Origin: 2-02-FULL-66-14 sp964651335 | GTDB taxonomy: Bacteria > Pseudomonadota > Gammaproteobacteria > Burkholderiales > SG8-39 | Direction: 5' to 3' | NCBI GenBank assembly: GCA_964651335.1 | Contig: CAZYVT010000008.1 | Span: 26,782-90,781, forward strand | Length of the DNA stretch: 64,000 bases | In this document: positions 52,391 through 63,163 of the stretch, in pieces | Position numbering within the stretch: the stretch's first letter is position 1 | Layout: every line of letters starts with the position of its first letter | The notes under the pieces: generated by a model | What the model saw: only the letters and a program-made list of their open reading frames with translations | What the model was told of the DNA's origin: nothing | The model's database searches: none | Position numbers and translations under genes: made by a program

Positions 52391-52900
52391 CTACTTGAAC
52401 ACGCACTCGTAGCGGTTCGCGGTGATGACGCCGGTATTGAGGCCCACCACGTCCAGACCGTAATCCTTCTTGCCGAAGAACCGGCAGTGCTCGATCTTCA
52501 CGCAGCGGTCCATGACCACTTCCATGCCCTCGCGCGCCGCCGCCCTGGCCGCTTCCTCGTTGATCACCCCGATCTGCATCCAGAACACCTTGGCGCCGAC
52601 CGCGCGCGCCTCGGCTACCAGCGGCAGCACCGTCTCGCCACGACGGAAGATGTCCACGATGTCCACCGGCTCGCCGATCTCGCCAAGCGAGCGGTAGCAG
52701 CGGATCCCCAGGATTTCCTCGGTCCCGGGGTTGACCGGATAAACCGCATAGCCCTTGCTCTTCATGTGCACGAGCGCGCGGTAGCTGGCGCGGGTCGGAT
52801 TTCCCGAGACCCCCACCATCGCGATTCTCCGGTAGCGGGTCAGGATGTCGCGCGTGCGTGCGGAGAGTTCCCCCGTCATGATGCCTGCGTAGTTCGCCAT
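52391..52900 (-). CDS. CoA-binding protein (Rossmann, succinyl-CoA-synthetase-like)
   Basis: A 169-residue protein of the CoA_binding family (YccU-like). RRIAMVGVSGNPTRASY (about 24-40) is the nucleotide-binding loop, GYAVYPVNPGTEEILG follows, then DIFRRGETVLPLVAEA and KVFWMQIGVINEEAA. Start ATG 52900 has GGAGACGA upstream; longer frames lack support. Function is unknown. It is 9 bp before metY on the same strand. Confidence 0.87.
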   Translation of the reverse strand: MANYAGIMTGELSARTRDILTRYRRIAMVGVSGNPTRASYRALVHMKSKGYAVYPVNPGTEEILGIRCYRSLGEIGEPVDIVDIFRRGETVLPLVAEARAVGAKVFWMQIGVINEEAARAAAREGMEVVMDRCVKIEHCRFFGKKDYGLDVVGLNTGVITANRYECVFK

Positions 52901-53036
52901 TGTCGTCTCCTTCAGGAAGTGCGTCTGCGCCTGGGTGCGCCGGGCTCGGGGATCGGGCGCGCGATGCGACCGTCCAGCGCGTACTTGAGCGTCGTATATC
53001 GCATAAAGCCTCCCTCTCCCGCTAGGATAGCAATCC

Positions 53037-53663
53037 ATGCGCGCGATCACCTGGTATTTCGATTTCGTTTCGCCCTTCGCCTACATCTGCCTTCACCGTC
53101 TGAAGGAGCTGCCCGCGGGCATAGCGATCGAATACCGTCCGGTCTTGTTTGCCGGGCTGCTGAATCACTGGGGACAGAAGGGACCTGCTGAAATCGCTTC
53201 CAAGCGCCGCTATACCTACCGCTGGTGCCACTGGTGGGCGAAGAGCCTTGGCGTGCCGTTCCGCTTTCCCGCGGGGCATCCCTTCAATCCGCTGCACCAC
53301 CTGAGGCTCGCGATCGCCTGCGGCTGCCCGCCCGAGACAGTCCGGCGGATCTTCGAATCGCTCTGGACCACCGGGGCCGATCCGGCGGACCCGGCGTTGT
53401 TTGCAGAACTCGCGCGTACATTTGGCGTGGACGCGGCGCGGCTCGGCGACCAGGAAATCAAGGCAACCCTGCGGAGGAACACCGAAGAGGCCGCTGCGCG
53501 CGGCGTCTTCGGCGTGCCGACTTTCGAAGTGGACGGCGAGCTCTTCTGGGGCGCCGATTCGATCGACTTCGTGCGTGCGTTTCTCGCCGATCCGTCGGTG
53601 GTGCGGAATGACGAGACGCGGCGGCTGGACGGTTTGCCCGTGGCCGCCGCGCGAACAATTTGA
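53037..53663 (+). CDS. DsbA-fold, 2-hydroxychromene-2-carboxylate isomerase-like
   Basis: A 208-residue protein of the same family as the 37288 gene (WYFDFVSPFAYICLH at 6-20, with Ser12 in place of CXXC; GVFGVPTFEVDGELFWG at the C-terminal loop), but with a different central region. Probably a glutathione-binding isomerase or thiol transfer enzyme. It is followed 10 bp later by the VOC gene on the same strand; both are isolated plus-strand genes among minus-strand ones. Start ATG 53037. Confidence 0.85.
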   Translation: MRAITWYFDFVSPFAYICLHRLKELPAGIAIEYRPVLFAGLLNHWGQKGPAEIASKRRYTYRWCHWWAKSLGVPFRFPAGHPFNPLHHLRLAIACGCPPETVRRIFESLWTTGADPADPALFAELARTFGVDAARLGDQEIKATLRRNTEEAAARGVFGVPTFEVDGELFWGADSIDFVRAFLADPSVVRNDETRRLDGLPVAAARTI

Positions 53664-53673
53664 GACTGCGTTC

Positions 53674-54149
53674 ATGAACCGCAGGCCGTTCCGCATCCTG
53701 GGGTTGCAGCAGATCGCGCTCGGCTCGGCAGACAAGTCGCGCCTTGCGCGCCTGTGGGTCGAACTGCTCGGACTGGAGATCGTCGGCCAGTACCGCTCGG
53801 AGCGCGAGAACGTGGACGAGGAGATCGGCGTACTCGGCCGCGGCGCGGCCCGGTGCGAAGTCGATCTGATGCAGCCGCTCGACCCCGCGAAAAAACCGTC
53901 CGTGAACGAGCCGCCGCTCAACCACGTCGGATTGTGGGTGGACGACCTGCATGCGGCATACGAATGGCTGGAGCAGCAGGGCGTGCGCTTCGCGCCGGGC
54001 GGCATCCGCAAGGGCGCGTCCGGCCACGAGATCTGTTTCATACATCCGAAGGGAAACGACCAGTTCCCGGTCGGCGGCGAGGGCGTGCTGATCGACTGGT
54101 GCAGGCGCCCGCGGAGGTCGCCGCCGCCTTCGAGCGTGCCGCTACCTGA
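53674..54149 (+). pseudogene. VOC protein, methylmalonyl-CoA epimerase-like, frameshifted near the end
   Basis: ILGLQQIALGSADKSRLARL opens the first half and LNHVGLWVDDLHAAYEWLEQ the second half. GASGHEICFIHPK is typical of the methylmalonyl-CoA epimerase group. The frame shifts near 54092: one base missing between GVLID and LVQAPAEVAAAFERAAT, which ends in TGA at 54147. Without this base the reading frame continues antisense through pccA, which is not plausible. If real, the epimerase activity may be lost; a sequence error is equally possible. Place beside pcc and mutase genes suggests the epimerase role. Confidence 0.75.
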
Positions 54150-56130
54150 AGCGCAGGATCGGCTGGTCGACGGCGACGCTCTCTCCGGCGCGGGCAAGTA
54201 CCGCTTCCACGGTGCAGTCGTTTTCCGCCTTGAGGATGTTCTCCATCTTCATGGCCTCGATGACGGCGAGGGTCTCCCCGGCCTTGACTTCCTGGCCGGA
54301 TGTCACCGGGACCTCGCGCAGCAGGCCGGGCATGGGCGAGATGAGAAACTTGGAGAGGTCCGGCGGCGCCTTCTCCGGCATCATCGCAAGGAGCTCCGCC
54401 GCGCGCGTCGTCATCACTACGGCGTCGACCTCCCTGCCGCCGTGAATCACGCGGTACGCAAGCCCGCGCCGCTCGACCTGCAGGCACACCGGCGCATCAT
54501 CCCAGGTGCCGCGGAAGAGCACCTGCCCGGGCCCCCAGCCCGACTTCAGCTCGTGCCGATCGGCGCCGAAGCACACCTTGTAACCACCCTCGATGCGCTC
54601 CAGTTCGAGCGCATAACGCTCGCGGCCGAGGATCGCCACCCAGCCGCTCCCGACCTTGCGCTCGTGTCCGGCTAGCTGCCCAGTAGTGCGCACCGCGCGC
54701 TCGATATAGCGCCGGCGCGCGAACACCGCCACCGACGCGAGCAGCAGCGGGTCCTCGTGCGGCACGTACGCGGGGTGAAAACCTTTCGGATACTCGTCCG
54801 CGATGAAGCCGGTGGTGAAGCGCCCGGAAACGAACCGCGGGTGTTGCATGAGCGCGGCCTGAAACGAGATGTTGCAGGACACGCCGCGGATCACGAATGC
54901 GTCGAGCGCCTCGCGCATGCGGCGGTTCGCCTCGTCGCGGCTCGCCCCGTGGGTGATGAGCTTGGCGATCATCGGGTCGTAGTACATCGAAATCTCGCCG
55001 CCCTCGCACACGCCGGTATCGACCCGCACCGCCCCGGGAATTTCCTCCGGCGGCAGGTAACGCACCAGCCTTCCGGTCGAAGGCAGGAATCCGCGGAACG
55101 GGTCTTCGGCGTTGATGCGGCACTCCATCGCCCAGCCGTCCCGCTTCACGTCCGCCTGCGCGAAAGCCAGCGGTTCTCCCGCGGCAACGCGAATCATCCA
55201 CTCCACGAGGTCAAGCCCCGTGATCATCTCCGTCACCGGGTGCTCGACCTGCAGGCGCGTGTTCATCTCGAGGAAGTAGAACTTGCGGTCCTTGTCCACC
55301 ACGAATTCGACCGTGCCCGCCGACTGGTACTGGACCGCCTTTGCGAGCGCCACCGCCTGCTCGCCCATCGCGCGCCGGGTCCGGTCATCGAGGAACGGCG
55401 AGGGGGCTTCCTCGATCACCTTCTGGTGCCGGCGCTGGATCGAGCACTCGCGCTCCCAGAGATGCACGCAGTTGCCGTGCGCGTCGCCGAGCACCTGGAT
55501 CTCGATGTGGCGCGGTTCTTCGATGAATTTCTCGATGAAGACGCGATCGTCGCCGAAAGCGTTCCTTGCCTCGTTGCGGCACGAGGCATAGCCCTCGCCG
55601 CACTCCGCGTCGCTGCGGGCGACGCGCAGACCCTTTCCACCGCCGCCTGCGCTTGCCTTGAGCATGACCGGGTAGCCGATTTCCCGGGCGATGCTCACTG
55701 CGTGGCCGGCGTCGCGGATCACATCGGTGGTTCCGGGAATGGTGTTGACCTTCGCGCCCCGCGCGAGCTTCTTTGACGCGATCTTGTCGCCCATCGCCTC
55801 GATCGAACGGGCTTGGGGGCCGATGAAGACGACCCCCGCGGCCTCGAGCCTGGCGCAGAATTCGGCATTTTCCGAAAGAAAACCGTACCCGGGGTGCGCA
55901 GCCTGGGCGCCTGTCGCGCGGCACGCCTCGATCATCCGCTCCATCGCGAGATAGGAGTCGCGCGCGGCCGGCGCGCCGATCAGGACCGCCTCGTCCGCAA
56001 GCTCGACGTGCCGCGCGTTGCGGTCGGCCTGCGAGTACACCGCGACCGTGCCGATGCCCATGCGGCGCGCCGTCTTGATGACGCGACAGGCGATCTCGCC
56101 CCGGTTGGCGATCAGGATTTTCCTGAACAT
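54142..56130 (-). CDS. pccA: Propionyl-CoA/acetyl-CoA carboxylase, biotin-containing alpha subunit
   Basis: A 662-residue biotin carboxylase and carrier protein. FRKILIANRGEIACRVI opens it, GGGGKGLRVA and EMNTRLQVEHPVTE are the ATP-grasp and carboxylase motifs, and Lys628 in EAMKMEN is the biotin site. Operon with pccB, meaB and mutase indicates propionyl-CoA as substrate, giving (S)-methylmalonyl-CoA. AAAGGAA before ATG 56130. It is paralogous to liuD (40768). Confidence 0.9.
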   Translation of the reverse strand: MFRKILIANRGEIACRVIKTARRMGIGTVAVYSQADRNARHVELADEAVLIGAPAARDSYLAMERMIEACRATGAQAAHPGYGFLSENAEFCARLEAAGVVFIGPQARSIEAMGDKIASKKLARGAKVNTIPGTTDVIRDAGHAVSIAREIGYPVMLKASAGGGGKGLRVARSDAECGEGYASCRNEARNAFGDDRVFIEKFIEEPRHIEIQVLGDAHGNCVHLWERECSIQRRHQKVIEEAPSPFLDDRTRRAMGEQAVALAKAVQYQSAGTVEFVVDKDRKFYFLEMNTRLQVEHPVTEMITGLDLVEWMIRVAAGEPLAFAQADVKRDGWAMECRINAEDPFRGFLPSTGRLVRYLPPEEIPGAVRVDTGVCEGGEISMYYDPMIAKLITHGASRDEANRRMREALDAFVIRGVSCNISFQAALMQHPRFVSGRFTTGFIADEYPKGFHPAYVPHEDPLLLASVAVFARRRYIERAVRTTGQLAGHERKVGSGWVAILGRERYALELERIEGGYKVCFGADRHELKSGWGPGQVLFRGTWDDAPVCLQVERRGLAYRVIHGGREVDAVVMTTRAAELLAMMPEKAPPDLSKFLISPMPGLLREVPVTSGQEVKAGETLAVIEAMKMENILKAENDCTVEAVLARAGESVAVDQPILRFR

Positions 56131-56143
56131 TTCCTTTCCCGGG

Positions 56144-57676
56144 CTACAACGGGATGTTGTCGTGCTTGCGCCAGGGGTTTTCGAGCTTCTTGTCCCTGAG
56201 CATCGCGAGCGAGCGGCAGATCCGCTTGCGCGTCTCGTGCGGCATGATCACGTCGTCGATGAATCCGCGATGGCCGGCGACGAACGGATTGGCGAACTTT
56301 TCGCGGTATTCCCGCTCGCGCACCGCGAGCTTTGCCGGGTCGTTCTTCTCCTCGCGGAAGATGATCTCGACCGCCCCCTTCGGTCCCATCACCGCGATCT
56401 CCGCGGAGGGCCAGGCGAAGTTGACGTCGCCGCGCAGGTGCTTGGAGCTCATGACGTCGTAGGCGCCTCCGTAGGCCTTGCGCGTGATCACGGTGACCTT
56501 GGGCACCGTGCACTCGGCATAGGCGTACAGCAGCTTCGCGCCGTGCTTGATGATGCCGCCGTGCTCCTGCGCGGTACCAGGCATGAAGCCGGGAACGTCG
56601 ACGAACGTGACGATCGGAATGTTGAACGCGTCGCAGAAGCGCACGAAGCGCGCGCCCTTGATCGAGGACTTGATGTCGAGACACCCGGCAAGCACCAGCG
56701 GCTGATTGGCGACGATGCCCACCGGCATGCCGTTCATGCGCGCGAAGCCGATCACGATGTTCTTCGCCGATTCGCGCTGCAGCTCGAAGAAATCGAATTC
56801 GTCGACCACCTTGTTGATCAGCTCCTTGATGTCGTAGGGGTTGTTCGGGTTGTCGGGCACCAGGGTGTCGAGCGAGCGCTCGATCCGGTCGGCCGGATCG
56901 TCGGTGGACACCGTCGGCGGCTTCTCGCGGTTGTTGCCCGGCAGGAAGCTGATCAGGCGGCGCGCCATCATCAGCGCCTCGACGTCGTTCTCGAACGCAA
57001 GGTCGGCGACGCCCGATCGGGTCGCGTGCGTGACGGCGCCGCCCAATTCCTCCGCAGTCACCTCCTCGTGCGTCACCGTCTTCACCACTTCCGGCCCGGT
57101 GACGAACATGTAGGAAGTGTCCTTGACCATGAAGATGAAGTCGGTCATCGCCGGCGAGTACACCGCGCCGCCGGCGCACGGACCCATGATGAGCGAAATC
57201 TGCGGGATCACCCCGGAGGCGAGCACGTTGCGCTGGAACACCTCGGCGTAGCCGCCGAGCGACGCCACGCCCTCCTGGATGCGCGCCCCGCCGGAGTCGT
57301 TCAGCCCCACCACGGGCGCACCCACCTTCATGGCGTGATCCATGATCTTGCAGATCTTTTCCGCGTGCGGCTCGGAAAGCGCGCCGCCGAATACGGTGAA
57401 GTCCTGGCTGAACACGAACACCAGCCGCCCGTTCACCGTGCCGTAGCCCGTCACCACGCCGTCGCCCGGGATCTTGTTGGCCGCCATCCCGAAGTCGCTG
57501 CACCGGTGCTCGACGAACATGTCCCATTCCTCGAAGCTGGCCGGGTCTAGCAGCAGCTCGATGCGCTCGCGCGCAGTCAGCTTGCCTTTGGCATGCTGCG
57601 CGTCGATCCGCTTCTGGCCGCCGCCGACGCGCGCCGCCGCGCGTTGTTCTTCGAGTTGCCGGATGATGTCCTGCAT
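56144..57676 (-). CDS. pccB: Propionyl-CoA carboxylase, carboxyltransferase (beta) subunit
   Basis: A 510-residue carboxyltransferase. LNDSGGARIQEGVASLGGYAE (acyl-CoA side) and GFMPGTAQEHGGIIKHGAK (biotin side) are conserved and differ from the LiuB sequence. The start is ATG 57676 with GAGGG upstream; an upstream frame to 57703 overlaps the meaB stop. It pairs with PccA. Confidence 0.93.
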   Translation of the reverse strand: MQDIIRQLEEQRAAARVGGGQKRIDAQHAKGKLTARERIELLLDPASFEEWDMFVEHRCSDFGMAANKIPGDGVVTGYGTVNGRLVFVFSQDFTVFGGALSEPHAEKICKIMDHAMKVGAPVVGLNDSGGARIQEGVASLGGYAEVFQRNVLASGVIPQISLIMGPCAGGAVYSPAMTDFIFMVKDTSYMFVTGPEVVKTVTHEEVTAEELGGAVTHATRSGVADLAFENDVEALMMARRLISFLPGNNREKPPTVSTDDPADRIERSLDTLVPDNPNNPYDIKELINKVVDEFDFFELQRESAKNIVIGFARMNGMPVGIVANQPLVLAGCLDIKSSIKGARFVRFCDAFNIPIVTFVDVPGFMPGTAQEHGGIIKHGAKLLYAYAECTVPKVTVITRKAYGGAYDVMSSKHLRGDVNFAWPSAEIAVMGPKGAVEIIFREEKNDPAKLAVREREYREKFANPFVAGHRGFIDDVIMPHETRKRICRSLAMLRDKKLENPWRKHDNIPL

Positions 57677-57683
57677 GGGGCCC

Positions 57684-58691
57684 TCAGTTGTTCCGGCTCG
57701 CAAGCGCGAGCAATTTCGCGGCGGCGGCAGAAGGCGTGACGCGCCCGTGCTCCACCGCCTCGGTCAGCTGCGAAAGCTCGGCGCGAACGTCCGGGTGCTC
57801 GCGAAATGCGTCGTGCAGGCCGGCCTCGATCAGATTCCACATCCAGTCGATCGCCTGGCGTCTGCGCTTGTCGGCCCAGTGGCCGCTTTGCGTCATGGCG
57901 TGGCGATAAGCCTCGACCTGGCGCCAGAACGTGTCGATGCCGGTTGCTTTCGCCGCGCTCACCTCGATCACCGGCGAGCGCCAGCCGGGCGAGGACGGGT
58001 GCAGCATGGCAAGCGCATTCTCCCACTGGCGCCGTGCCGAGGATGCCGCGGCCGGATCGAGATCGGATTTGTTGATCGCGACGATATCGGCCAGCTCGAC
58101 GATTCCTTTCTTCATGGCCTGCAGGTCGTCGCCCGCATTCGGCATCTCCAGCAGCGCGAACACGTCCACCATCTCCGCCACCGCCGTCTCCGACTGCCCG
58201 ACGCCGACGGTCTCGATCAGTGTCACATCGTAGCCCGCCGCCTCGCAGATCAGCATGGCTTCGCGCGTCTTCGCCGCAACGCCACCCAGCGACCCTGCGG
58301 TGGGCGACGGGCGGATGAACGCGTTCTCCGAGACCGAGAGCCGCTCCATGCGCGTCTTGTCGCCGAGGATCGAGCCGCCGCTGATGCTCGAGGACGGATC
58401 GACCGCGAGCACCGCGACCCGCCGGCCCTGCTCCAGAAGACGGAGCCCAAGCGCCTCGATGAACGTGGATTTGCCGACTCCGGGGGCGCCGCTGATGCCG
58501 GCGCGCAGCGACCCGCCGGTGCGCGGCAGCAGCGCCTCGAGCAACGCTTGCGCCTGCCGCTGGTGGTCGGCGCGTGTCGATTCGACCAGCGTGATCGCCT
58601 TGGCAAGCGCGCGCCGGTCGCGCGCGAGCACGCGGGACGCGAGCATGGTTTCCTCGCCGGGCCGTTGCGCGGCAGGCTGATCGGTCGGCAT
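57684..58691 (-). CDS. meaB: Methylmalonyl-CoA mutase-associated GTPase MeaB
   Basis: A 335-residue G3E-type GTPase. Walker A GAPGVGKST (68-76), switch/DPSS motif VLAVDPSSS and the NKSD guanine-recognition motif are present. MeaB protects and reactivates the mutase and gates cobalamin loading. The ATG at 58691 is favoured because it starts 10 bp after the mutase stop; an upstream codon exists. Confidence 0.93.
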   Translation of the reverse strand: MPTDQPAAQRPGEETMLASRVLARDRRALAKAITLVESTRADHQRQAQALLEALLPRTGGSLRAGISGAPGVGKSTFIEALGLRLLEQGRRVAVLAVDPSSSISGGSILGDKTRMERLSVSENAFIRPSPTAGSLGGVAAKTREAMLICEAAGYDVTLIETVGVGQSETAVAEMVDVFALLEMPNAGDDLQAMKKGIVELADIVAINKSDLDPAAASSARRQWENALAMLHPSSPGWRSPVIEVSAAKATGIDTFWRQVEAYRHAMTQSGHWADKRRRQAIDWMWNLIEAGLHDAFREHPDVRAELSQLTEAVEHGRVTPSAAAAKLLALASRNN

Positions 58692-58701
58692 GCTCGATGC
58701 G

Positions 58702-60873
<2,172 letters not shown>

Positions 60874-60931
60874 GGCGAGCTCCGTTCAGACGCGGTGGAT
60901 CCGGGTTCGCCCGCCCCGGCAGGGCGGACGC

Positions 60932-62200
60932 TCAGCCGTATTTTCTCGCGTCTTCGATGACTTTGCCGTCGTTTGGCAGGCTCCCCGGGGCGACCAGTTC
61001 CACCTCGCCACGGAGCTTGGTCACGTCGCGGATCGCGGCGCCGATCGCCTCCGCAAGTCCGCCGGGCCGCTCCGCGACCTCGCACTTGAGAGTCATACGA
61101 TCGTTTCCGGTCTCACCCTCCACCACGAGGCGGGCGCGAATCACCTCCGGATGGCGCCGCACCACTTCGTTCACCTGCTTGGGAGTGACGAACATGGCGC
61201 GCACCTTGGTGGTCTGATCGGCACGCCCCATCCAGCCGCGGATCCTGACGTTGGTGCGGCCGCATGGACTGGTTCCCGGAAGCACGGCCGACAGGTCGCC
61301 GGTGGCGAACCGGATCAACGGATAGTCCCGATTGAAGCTCGTGATCACCACTTCGCCTACGCCGCCCGCGGCCACCGGGTCGCCGGTCCCGGGCCGGACG
61401 ATCTCGAGAATCAACGCCTCGTCCAGAATCATGCCTTCATTCACGACGCCGTCAGGCGAGAGCGACTCATAGGCGAGCAGACCCAGGTCGGCAGTCGCAT
61501 ACGACTGGGTTACGCGGATGCCGCGTTCGCCCATCGCCTTGCGCAGTGCTGGCGGCAGGTATTCCGCGCCGACATGCGCCTTCTTCAGCGTCGAGAGATC
61601 GGTCTTCAGTGCGTCCGCCTTCTCGACGATGAGCTTGAGAAACGAGGGCGTACCGATAAAGCCGTCGATCCGCAGATCGCGCAACGTCGCGACCTGCATT
61701 TCGGTCTGGCCGACGCCCGTGGGCACGACGGTGCAGCCGAGCGCCAGCGCGCCCGATTCGAGCATCGAGCCGGCGGGCGTGAAGTGGTAGGCGAAGGTGT
61801 TAGCGATCAGATCGCCGGCGCGAAAGCCTCCTGCAAAGAGCCCCCTTGCGGTGCGCCACCAGTTGGCGCCCTGCCCTTCCGGCTCATAGAGCGGTCCGGG
61901 TGAGACAAAGACCTTGGCGAGGTTCTCGACCGGCGTCGCGTTCAGACCGCCGAGCGGCGGTATTCTCTTCTGCAGCTCTCCCAGATCCGACTTGCGGGTC
62001 ACTGGCAGGTTTGCCAGCGCGGCGCGCGAATTGACCGACCGCGGCTCGACGCCGGAGAGGACCTTCCCAAAACCCGGTGCGTGCCGCTTCGCGTGCGCGA
62101 CATGCTCAGGAAGCGCCGCCATGAGCTGCGCCTCGCGCACCTCGGGCGAGCGCGTTTCCAGGGCGTCGAAAAACGGGGTCAGGGTAACTTTTTCAGACAC
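60932..62200 (-). CDS. PaaK-like phenylacetate-CoA ligase family protein
   Basis: A 422-residue adenylate-forming ligase of the PaaK/CoF390-synthetase type. ESGALALGCTVVP, EYLPPALRKAMGERGIRVTQSYATADLGLLAYES and LIRFATGDLS are recognisable; FVSPGPLYEPEG takes the place of the usual SSGTTG-rich loop. It would activate an aryl or acyl carboxylate with ATP and CoA. GTG start at 62200; its first codons are formed by the inserted palindromic repeat at 62175. Such ligases often lie inside liv-type ABC operons, as here. Substrate unknown. Confidence 0.83.
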   Translation of the reverse strand: MSEKVTLTPFFDALETRSPEVREAQLMAALPEHVAHAKRHAPGFGKVLSGVEPRSVNSRAALANLPVTRKSDLGELQKRIPPLGGLNATPVENLAKVFVSPGPLYEPEGQGANWWRTARGLFAGGFRAGDLIANTFAYHFTPAGSMLESGALALGCTVVPTGVGQTEMQVATLRDLRIDGFIGTPSFLKLIVEKADALKTDLSTLKKAHVGAEYLPPALRKAMGERGIRVTQSYATADLGLLAYESLSPDGVVNEGMILDEALILEIVRPGTGDPVAAGGVGEVVITSFNRDYPLIRFATGDLSAVLPGTSPCGRTNVRIRGWMGRADQTTKVRAMFVTPKQVNEVVRRHPEVIRARLVVEGETGNDRMTLKCEVAERPGGLAEAIGAAIRDVTKLRGEVELVAPGSLPNDGKVIEDARKYG

Positions 62201-62246
62201 GAGAATGGCATGCGTTCGGACGCATCGAAAAAGTTACTCTGACCCC
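62175..62246. repeat. REP-like inverted repeat element, 72 bp
   Basis: GGGGTCAGGGTAACTTTTTC (62175-62194) and GAAAAAGTTACTCTGACCCC (62227-62246) are inverted repeats matching at 19 of 20 positions, and ATGCGTTCGGACGCAT forms a hairpin between them. The GGGGTCAG-type ends are like REP elements that travel with RAYT transposases. The element lies across the start of the ligase gene and ends 3 bp before the livF stop. Confidence 0.75.
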
Positions 62247-62248
62247 AT

Positions 62249-63073
62249 TTACAGCCAGCGCTTGCGGCGACGGTAGGACTTCACGTCGCGGAAACTCTTG
62301 CGCTCCCCGGAGGAGAATCCGAGGTAGAACTCCTTCACGTCCTCGTTGTTGGCCAAATCCTTCGCCACGCCGTCCATCACCACCCGGCCGTTCTCGAGGA
62401 TGTAGCCGTAGCCGGCGTATTTGAGCGCCATGTTGGTGTTCTGCTCGGCAAGCAGGATGCTGACCTTCTCCTTCACATTGAGATCCTTCACGATTTCGAA
62501 AATTTCCTCTACGAGCTGCGGGGCAAGGCCCATCGAGGGCTCGTCCAGCAGGATCATCTGCGGCCGCGCCATCAGCGCGCGGCCGATCGCGGTCATCTGC
62601 TGCTCGCCGCCCGACGTATAGCCGGCCTGCGACTTGCGCCGCTCCTTCAGCCGCGGGAAATACTGGTAGACCTTCTCGAGGTCGGCCTTGAGATCGGCGC
62701 CGCCGCGCGTGTACGCGCCGGTGAGCAGGTTTTCCTCTACCGTCAGGTGCTGGAAACAGTGCCGCCCCTCCATGACCTGGCAGATACCGCGCTTGACGAG
62801 CTCGGAGCAATTGAGCTGGTCGATGCGTTCGCCCTTGAACGTGATATGGCCCTTGGTGACGTCGCCGCGCTCGGCGCGCAACAGGTTCGAGATCGCCTTC
62901 AGGGTGGTGGTCTTGCCTGCGCCGTTGGCGCCGAGCAGCGCCACGATCGTGCCCTCGGCCACCTGCAACGACACGCCCCTGAGGACCAGGATGACGTGGT
63001 CGTAAATGACCTCGATATTGTTCACCGCCAGATAGGCCTGCGGCTCGGCTTGTGGCTTCAGGACTGCGGACAT
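62249..63073 (-). CDS. livF: Branched-chain amino acid-type ABC transporter ATP-binding protein LivF
   Basis: A 274-residue ATPase. Walker A GANGAGKTT (48-56), the signature GGEQQMTAIGRALM (in place of LSGGQ) and Walker B ILLDEPSMGL identify LivF. It is longer than the usual 235 residues, with a 20-residue N-terminal and a basic C-terminal extension. With the binding protein just upstream it would form part of a branched-chain amino-acid, urea or aromatic acid importer. Permease genes lie outside the window. Confidence 0.88.
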   Translation of the reverse strand: MSAVLKPQAEPQAYLAVNNIEVIYDHVILVLRGVSLQVAEGTIVALLGANGAGKTTTLKAISNLLRAERGDVTKGHITFKGERIDQLNCSELVKRGICQVMEGRHCFQHLTVEENLLTGAYTRGGADLKADLEKVYQYFPRLKERRKSQAGYTSGGEQQMTAIGRALMARPQMILLDEPSMGLAPQLVEEIFEIVKDLNVKEKVSILLAEQNTNMALKYAGYGYILENGRVVMDGVAKDLANNEDVKEFYLGFSSGERKSFRDVKSYRRRKRWL

Positions 63074-63107
63074 AGTCGTCTCGATGACATTCTTGGGTGT
63101 CGCTAAA

Positions 63108-63137
63108 CTAAACGGCGGGCCGCGGCCCGCCGTTTAG
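63108..63137 (-). terminator. Perfect 30-bp palindrome between binding protein and livF
   Basis: CTAAACGGCGGGC (63108-63120) and GCCCGCCGTTTAG (63125-63137) form a perfect 13-bp stem with loop CGCG, directly after the binding-protein stop; TTTAG follows on the minus strand. Such hairpins often cap a highly expressed binding-protein message and dampen transcription of the permease/ATPase genes. Confidence 0.65.
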
Positions 63138-63163
63138 TCCAACGATGCGATTGCGCGCCGCGC

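Noticed and set aside
53401..54675. A single 424-residue VOC-type fusion protein
   Set aside because: The last 180 residues are the antisense of pccA, and a single-base frameshift explains the normal VOC end.
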